A stretch of 64,000 nt of DNA from Korarchaeum sp964519515 (lineage in GTDB: Archaea; Korarchaeota; Korarchaeia; Korarchaeales; Korarchaeaceae), in contig CAZFIJ010000044.1 of NCBI GenBank assembly GCA_964519515.1, forward strand, positions 3,230 through 67,229, in the 5' to 3' direction. Position 1 is the first letter of the stretch, and every line of letters begins with the position of its first letter. The position numbers and the translations under genes are program-made. Below are positions 60,195 to 64,000 of the stretch, in pieces. The notes under the pieces were generated by a model. The model ran no database searches, was not told the DNA's origin, and saw nothing but the letters and a program-made list of their open reading frames with translations.

Positions 60195-61259
60195 ATGAGC
60201 GAGCTCACCCAGGGGTTGAGGAAGCTCAGGCTCTCAATGATATCAATGCTCCTCTCGGGAATCTCCCTAGCTTTAGCTCAGTCTCCCCAGGTAGTACCGG
60301 ATGAGTATTCAATTCCAGTCCTAATAGCTTCAGCTTTCCTCTGCATACTATCGCTAGCTGTCTTCACTATAGGGCTCAGTAGCGTATGCGGATCATTAGG
60401 GAAGATCTTCTGTAAGTTGAGGAGACTCTTCAAATATTTAACACCTGCTCTCGCGATCTTCACTTCGATCTCAATCTTCTATGGGATAGAAGGTCCTATC
60501 GGAATAGAAGGGCTTATATCAAGACCACCTCTACTAATAGCGGCGTTATTTTTCATAATCCTCCTCCTATTAATGGCATACTCATTCATCAAGCTCAGCT
60601 CATTGTTGGGCTCAAGACTCATGATGCTAGGATCTGTTACGATGATGCCATCCCCCTTCGTAGCCATAACTGGCTATGACGCGAGCTTTATCATAGGATC
60701 AGCATTGGGAATAATAGGATCGCTAATACTCACGCTATCCCTAACTAGACTCATAAGGGCTGAGATAGAAGTTGTAGAGGCTGAAGAAGAGGCCCCACAG
60801 GGATATGAAGAGGGACCTGAGGAGGTCTCGAGGTTAGAGGAAATCCCGAGGAGGTCACTGAGGGCCCCCAGTAGGAGACCAGTAGAAGTCCCTGGGAGGG
60901 GAGAGATATACGAAAGAATACAAGTAAGGGCTGAGGAGAAGAGAGCTAGATTATTGGGGCCAAATGGGTTGACAATAGACCTTGGGCTCGGTGTCAGAAC
61001 TTTCGGTAGGAGGGATTTTGTGGGTTACGTCCCGGAGGAAGATCTAGACTACATATCGAGGAGGCACTTCGAGATCAAGGGGACGAAGGAGGGATACTTC
61101 ATAAGGGATCTGGGGAGCTTAAATGGGACTTGGGTTAACGGGAATAGGATAGGAAGGGAATTCGTCAAGCTATTCAATGGGGCAGTCATAGACGTCGCTG
61201 AAGTCGTTAGGCTCAGGTTCTCATACGAATCGGAGGACTTGGGTGTGCCTGAGATATGA
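60195..61259 (+). CDS. Membrane protein with cytosolic FHA domain
   Basis: The protein of about 354 aa has five or six membrane segments in residues 5-185, an acidic linker (EVVEAEEEAPQGYEEG), a basic patch (RRSLRAPSRRP) and a C-terminal FHA domain (about 245-345) with GRRDFVGY, YISRRHFEI and LGSLNGTWVNG, the phosphothreonine-binding residues. It starts at ATG 60195 or ATG 60180. The kinase gene overlaps its end, so it is a probable kinase substrate or anchor. Confidence 0.87.
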   Translation: MSELTQGLRKLRLSMISMLLSGISLALAQSPQVVPDEYSIPVLIASAFLCILSLAVFTIGLSSVCGSLGKIFCKLRRLFKYLTPALAIFTSISIFYGIEGPIGIEGLISRPPLLIAALFFIILLLLMAYSFIKLSSLLGSRLMMLGSVTMMPSPFVAITGYDASFIIGSALGIIGSLILTLSLTRLIRAEIEVVEAEEEAPQGYEEGPEEVSRLEEIPRRSLRAPSRRPVEVPGRGEIYERIQVRAEEKRARLLGPNGLTIDLGLGVRTFGRRDFVGYVPEEDLDYISRRHFEIKGTKEGYFIRDLGSLNGTWVNGNRIGREFVKLFNGAVIDVAEVVRLRFSYESEDLGVPEI

Positions 61260-62359
61260 ATAGAGGATCCTTAGGAAGGATCGATAAATACACGCTGATA
61301 AGGATGCTGAGAGAAGGAGGATTCTCGAAAGTATTCCTAGCGAGGAGGGATAGGGAGCTCGTGGTATTGAAGCTCCCTAAGGAAGATGAACTATCGAGGT
61401 ACCTCCTAGCTGAGGAGGCTGAGATACTCGAGGAAGTCTCAAAGCCGATGCCTCACGAAAACATCGTCAGATTCATAGAGTGGATCCCTGATGCTTCAGC
61501 TCTCGTCGAGGAGTACGTCCCTGGTCCGACATTGAGGGAAGCATTTTCAGGGAGAATTGCGACACAGGGAGATGCTATTAGAGTTGCTTTAGGGTGTCTC
61601 TCTGCTCTAGAGAGGATACATTCATTGGGGATCGCTCATGGAGACATTAAGCCGGATAACATAATACTCCCGAAGCCATTGCATCCTGTACTAATCGATA
61701 TGGGGGTCGCTAGGAAGTTCGGGAGCAAGTCTCTAGCTGCTACATTGGGATGGAGCGCTCCAGAATTTCTCAAAGGGGAAGTTTCCCCGGAATCCGATAT
61801 ATATTCAATTGGGGCGCTTCTCCTCTTCATGTTAACAGGCAAAGATCCTCCTGAGGATCCTTCATTCATAAAGATCCCAAGCAATATCTCTGATAACCTC
61901 AAGTACGTCTTAGAGAGGTCCCTCAATCCAGAGCCATGGGGGAGATTCGGGAGCGCTAGTGAGATGTCCTTAGCCCTCATGGGGAGGAAGCTACCCAAAG
62001 GAGAGGGACCGAGGCTCGTTATCCAAGGTAAGGTAATCAATTTGACCTCAAAGATAACGATAGGGAGGATAAAGAGACAGGGAGGTACTGGAAATGCTGA
62101 CGTCTGTCTCCAGGAGATAGGGAACAAGAGGCTCTTACCCCCCGGCCCCCCTCTCGGGTGGGTCGAGATATCAAAGGTAGGTGGGGAGTTCTGGATAAGC
62201 GATATGGGGGCACCTGGAGGAGTCTGGATTCAAGAGGGGATGAGTTGGAAGAGGGTGATGGATCATCCCCTCAAGCACGGCCAACTTATATCGATAGGGC
62301 TTAGAGTCAAGGGGAGGATGGCCCTTCCTTATGTTTTAGGTAGGTTCTACTCACGCTGA
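61256..62359 (+). CDS. Eukaryotic-type Ser/Thr protein kinase with C-terminal FHA-like domain
   Basis: The 367-aa protein is a Hanks-type kinase. It has the Gly-rich loop EGGFSKV (20-26), Lys39 in VVLKLPK, HGDIKPDN (128-135) with catalytic Asp130 (Gly instead of Arg before it), DMG (148-150) for DFG, SAPE (167-170) and DIYSIGALLL. From about residue 260 an FHA-like domain follows (KITIGRIKR, GEFWISDMGAPGGVWIQEG, HGQLISIG), lacking the usual SRxH and N residues. Its start overlaps the FHA membrane gene by 4 nt. Confidence 0.9.
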   Translation: MNRGSLGRIDKYTLIRMLREGGFSKVFLARRDRELVVLKLPKEDELSRYLLAEEAEILEEVSKPMPHENIVRFIEWIPDASALVEEYVPGPTLREAFSGRIATQGDAIRVALGCLSALERIHSLGIAHGDIKPDNIILPKPLHPVLIDMGVARKFGSKSLAATLGWSAPEFLKGEVSPESDIYSIGALLLFMLTGKDPPEDPSFIKIPSNISDNLKYVLERSLNPEPWGRFGSASEMSLALMGRKLPKGEGPRLVIQGKVINLTSKITIGRIKRQGGTGNADVCLQEIGNKRLLPPGPPLGWVEISKVGGEFWISDMGAPGGVWIQEGMSWKRVMDHPLKHGQLISIGLRVKGRMALPYVLGRFYSR

Positions 62360-62409
62360 ATCTCCAAAAAGTTTTTCCAATGATATGGGTCGCTGAAGTG
62401 GTGACTTCA

Positions 62410-63207
62410 ATGGAGAGTGAGGGCCCGAAACCACAACATAAAGAGCTGGAGAATCTGAAATATGTCAAGAGAAAGATAGCTGTGATGAGCGGAAAGGGAG
62501 GAGTCGGTAAGACTACTGTCTCCGTGAACATAGCTGCTGAGCTTGCTAGAAGGGGTCATTCCGTCGGCATATTGGATACGGATCTCACAGGGCCCAATGT
62601 CCCTAGGGCCATCGGCCTGCTGGGTTCCCAGGTATATGTCGAGGAGAACAAACTAGTCCCTGTCGAAGGCCCCTTAGGGATAAGGGCGATCTCATTGGGC
62701 TTCATGATAGAAGATGAAGACGCTGTCATATGGAGAGGGCCTCTCAAGGCCAAAGCGATACAGGAATTAGTGGAAGGTACGAAATGGGGGGACTTAGATT
62801 TTCTGATAGTAGATCTCCCGCCTGGAACAGGGGATGAACCATTGAGCGTGATGCAACTCATCCCTCTAGATGGTATCGTTATAGTGACTACTCCTCAGAA
62901 GATCGCCCTGATGGATGTCAAGAGGGCGATAAGGATGGCTAAGGCAATGAACATAAAGGTCCTCGGCCTAATCGAGAACATGAGCTACTTCATATGCGGT
63001 AGTGAGAAGATCAAGATATTCGGGGAAGGCGGCGGTAGGAAGCTCGCGGAGGAGGAGGGAGTCCCCTTCCTCGGAGAGATCCCAATAGATCCCAAAGTAG
63101 TTGAGCTAACTGATGAGGGTAGGCCTATAGTGATAGAGGATCCCGAGAGCCCTGTAGCTAAGGCATTCGGCGAAATAGTTGATAGTATACTCGCTCAGAC
63201 CGGATGA
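62410..63207 (+). CDS. mrp: Mrp/NBP35-type P-loop ATPase
   Basis: This is a likely Fe-S cluster carrier. The deviant Walker A is MSGKGGVGKTTVSVNIA, followed by DTDLTGPNVPRAIG and DLPPGTGDEPLSVMQ. The C-terminal cluster motif is altered: ENMSYFICGSEKIKIFG has one Cys where most homologs have CxxC. ATG 62410 (MESEGPKPQHKE) is preferred with GGTG upstream; ATG 62380 is possible. About 265 aa is normal. Confidence 0.93.
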   Translation: MESEGPKPQHKELENLKYVKRKIAVMSGKGGVGKTTVSVNIAAELARRGHSVGILDTDLTGPNVPRAIGLLGSQVYVEENKLVPVEGPLGIRAISLGFMIEDEDAVIWRGPLKAKAIQELVEGTKWGDLDFLIVDLPPGTGDEPLSVMQLIPLDGIVIVTTPQKIALMDVKRAIRMAKAMNIKVLGLIENMSYFICGSEKIKIFGEGGGRKLAEEEGVPFLGEIPIDPKVVELTDEGRPIVIEDPESPVAKAFGEIVDSILAQTG

Positions 63208-63466
63208 CGCTTATTCTAGCTGGTATAAATCCATAAATTTATTTTTCATATCGTCCTAAAGTATTAAGAAAATTGCATGGAGATGAGTTAAGAAAAAATA
63301 AACTTCCATTTTTTAGATATAAAAATATCCAATGAACATACCTATCTTCAAATTTTTATCTATTTACTGAATTCTCAGATAATCCTAACATATGAAACGG
63401 TTGCATTAGTAAGTTAAGAATTAGAGCATGTAACATTTATTTAGGTGATCCCGGAGTTATCGCTCG
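63208..63466. other. AT-rich intergenic region
   Basis: No gene is visible. It is much richer in A+T than the coding parts. CATTTATTTAGG near 63434-63445 is a likely TATA box for the downstream secreted protein, about 25-30 nt before its ATG. Confidence 0.45.
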
Positions 63467-64000
63467 ATGAAAGCAACGAAAATGTTAGTTTCCACAGGCT
63501 TAGCGTTAATTCTGCTCATGACGATAAGCACTTCGGCAGATACCGGATGTGAAGCAGTCGCATCTTCGCTCCCCCCGCCTAAGATAGTCAGCTTATCATA
63601 TACAGTGAGAGGAACTACCGTCTACTTCACTGCTGTGGCAGCTTTCGAGAAAACCGCGACTGAGGATAACATGCCAAGGGAGTGGATTTGGGACTTCGGT
63701 GATGGGCAGACTCTAAAAAAAGCTGGCGGTTATAAGATAAATGAGACGCAAAAGGGAGCTTCTATAATAGCTTATTATGGTATGGATGTCTCCCATACCT
63801 ATAAGGACTACAGGCAGTATACAGTTAAAGTGAGCGTGACGCGTTTGATCGATGGTAGGGAATCAAATGTTTACATTGCTACGATAGCTATCACAAAATC
63901 TAATTATCCGCCCGTAGTGGAACTTAAAGATGTTTATCCAAATCCGGCACAGCCGAATGAAAAGGTTACATTCGTAGCAGAAGCATCTGATCCTGACGGC
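63467..64000 (+). CDS. Secreted PKD-domain protein, 3' end cut by window
   Basis: The frame from ATG 63467 stays open to the window end (178 codons). Residues 1-26 form a signal peptide (MKATKMLVSTGLALILLMTI, then STSADT). A PKD domain follows: WDFGDGQ, an inserted loop, then DVSHTYKDYRQYTVKVSV. A second PKD-like unit starts near residue 150 (NYPPVVELKDV...ASDPDG). It is probably a cell-surface or extracellular protein; the function depends on the missing part. Confidence 0.85.
   Translation, partial: MKATKMLVSTGLALILLMTISTSADTGCEAVASSLPPPKIVSLSYTVRGTTVYFTAVAAFEKTATEDNMPREWIWDFGDGQTLKKAGGYKINETQKGASIIAYYGMDVSHTYKDYRQYTVKVSVTRLIDGRESNVYIATIAITKSNYPPVVELKDVYPNPAQPNEKVTFVAEASDPDG

Noticed and set aside
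1..64000. Looked for CRISPR repeats, insertion sequences, prophage genes, rRNA and tRNA introns
   Set aside because: None could be supported from the sequence; all seven tRNAs read through without an intron.

Overview
The window is one continuous stretch of an archaeal chromosome. The evidence is the archaeal ribosomal proteins (S4e, L32e, L19e, L34e, L14e, L18e, L21e), RNA polymerase subunits RpoD and RpoF, TFE, aMBF1, archaeal NAC, hypusine-type aIF5A, Pus10, Cbf5, an archaeal CCA-adding enzyme and a 7S SRP RNA. Seven tRNA genes with no visible introns are present. The gene mix (crenarchaeal-looking translation genes, a CydAA' oxidase pair, tungsten AOR, two MoeA proteins, RpoD with many cysteines) suggests a thermophilic TACK archaeon. 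I lean to Korarchaeota (Candidatus Korarchaeum), but this is inference without a database search. I see no rRNA, CRISPR array, insertion sequence or prophage.

Layout. 1-8.9 kb: ribosomal operon S4e(partial)-L5-S14-S8-L6-L32e-L19e-L18-S5-L30-L15-SecY-DUF106 insertase, then L34e-L14e-Cbf5. 8.96-12.5 kb: tRNA-Ser(GGA), S13-S4-S11, an unrecognised 299-aa gene, RpoD and tRNA-Leu(GAG). 12.5-16.9 kb: cydA', cydA and an MFS transporter, which split the ribosomal string. 17-22.4 kb: L18e-L13-S9, aIF5A, SRP54, Pus10, L21e-RpoF-DUF655. 22.4-28.1 kb: isopentenyl phosphate kinase, a PIN-ATPase, and a minus-strand cofactor operon (ECF S component, type II pantothenate kinase-like protein, Nudix-like protein, NadM), then a phosphoesterase. 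28.2-34.9 kb: radical SAM/TRAM protein, PheS-PheT, M42 peptidase, enolase. 34.9-42 kb: CCA enzyme, phosphohexuloisomerase, VIT1-like protein, TruA, radical SAM protein, tRNA-Ser(GCT)-tRNA-Val(TAC) with no spacer, DUF2110-TFE, tRNA-Thr(CGT), tRNA-Pro(TGG). 42.2-46.7 kb: HIT, NAC, aMBF1, TGS GTPase, RpiA, SRP RNA, ferredoxin, DtxR-type regulator. 46.7-56.7 kb: MoaB, two MoeA proteins, homoserine dehydrogenase-aspartokinase, tRNA-Thr(TGT), IMPase-like protein, standalone ATP-cone, MoaD-like protein and AOR. 56.7-64 kb: two overlapping radical SAM genes (LipS1/LipS2 candidates), a B12-type radical SAM protein, an FHA membrane protein with a Ser/Thr kinase, Mrp ATPase, and the start of a secreted PKD-domain protein.

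How the genes work together. SRP RNA, SRP54, SecY and the DUF106 insertase form most of a membrane-targeting pathway. MoaB, both MoeA proteins, the MoaD-like protein, AOR and ferredoxin fit tungsten/molybdenum pterin enzymology. Phosphohexuloisomerase and RpiA fit ribose-5-phosphate supply by the reverse RuMP route. The ECF-S/PanK/NadM operon looks like vitamin salvage.

The observations I rate highest are: (1) an SRP RNA about 70-80 nt longer than usual, explained by a visible diverged tandem copy of the SRP54-binding hairpin region; (2) the coupled ECF-S/PanK-II/Nudix-like/NadM operon; (3) a MoaD-like protein whose diglycine is followed by 13 more residues; (4) the FHA-membrane protein/kinase pair; and (5) mutually exclusive hairpins ahead of L30.
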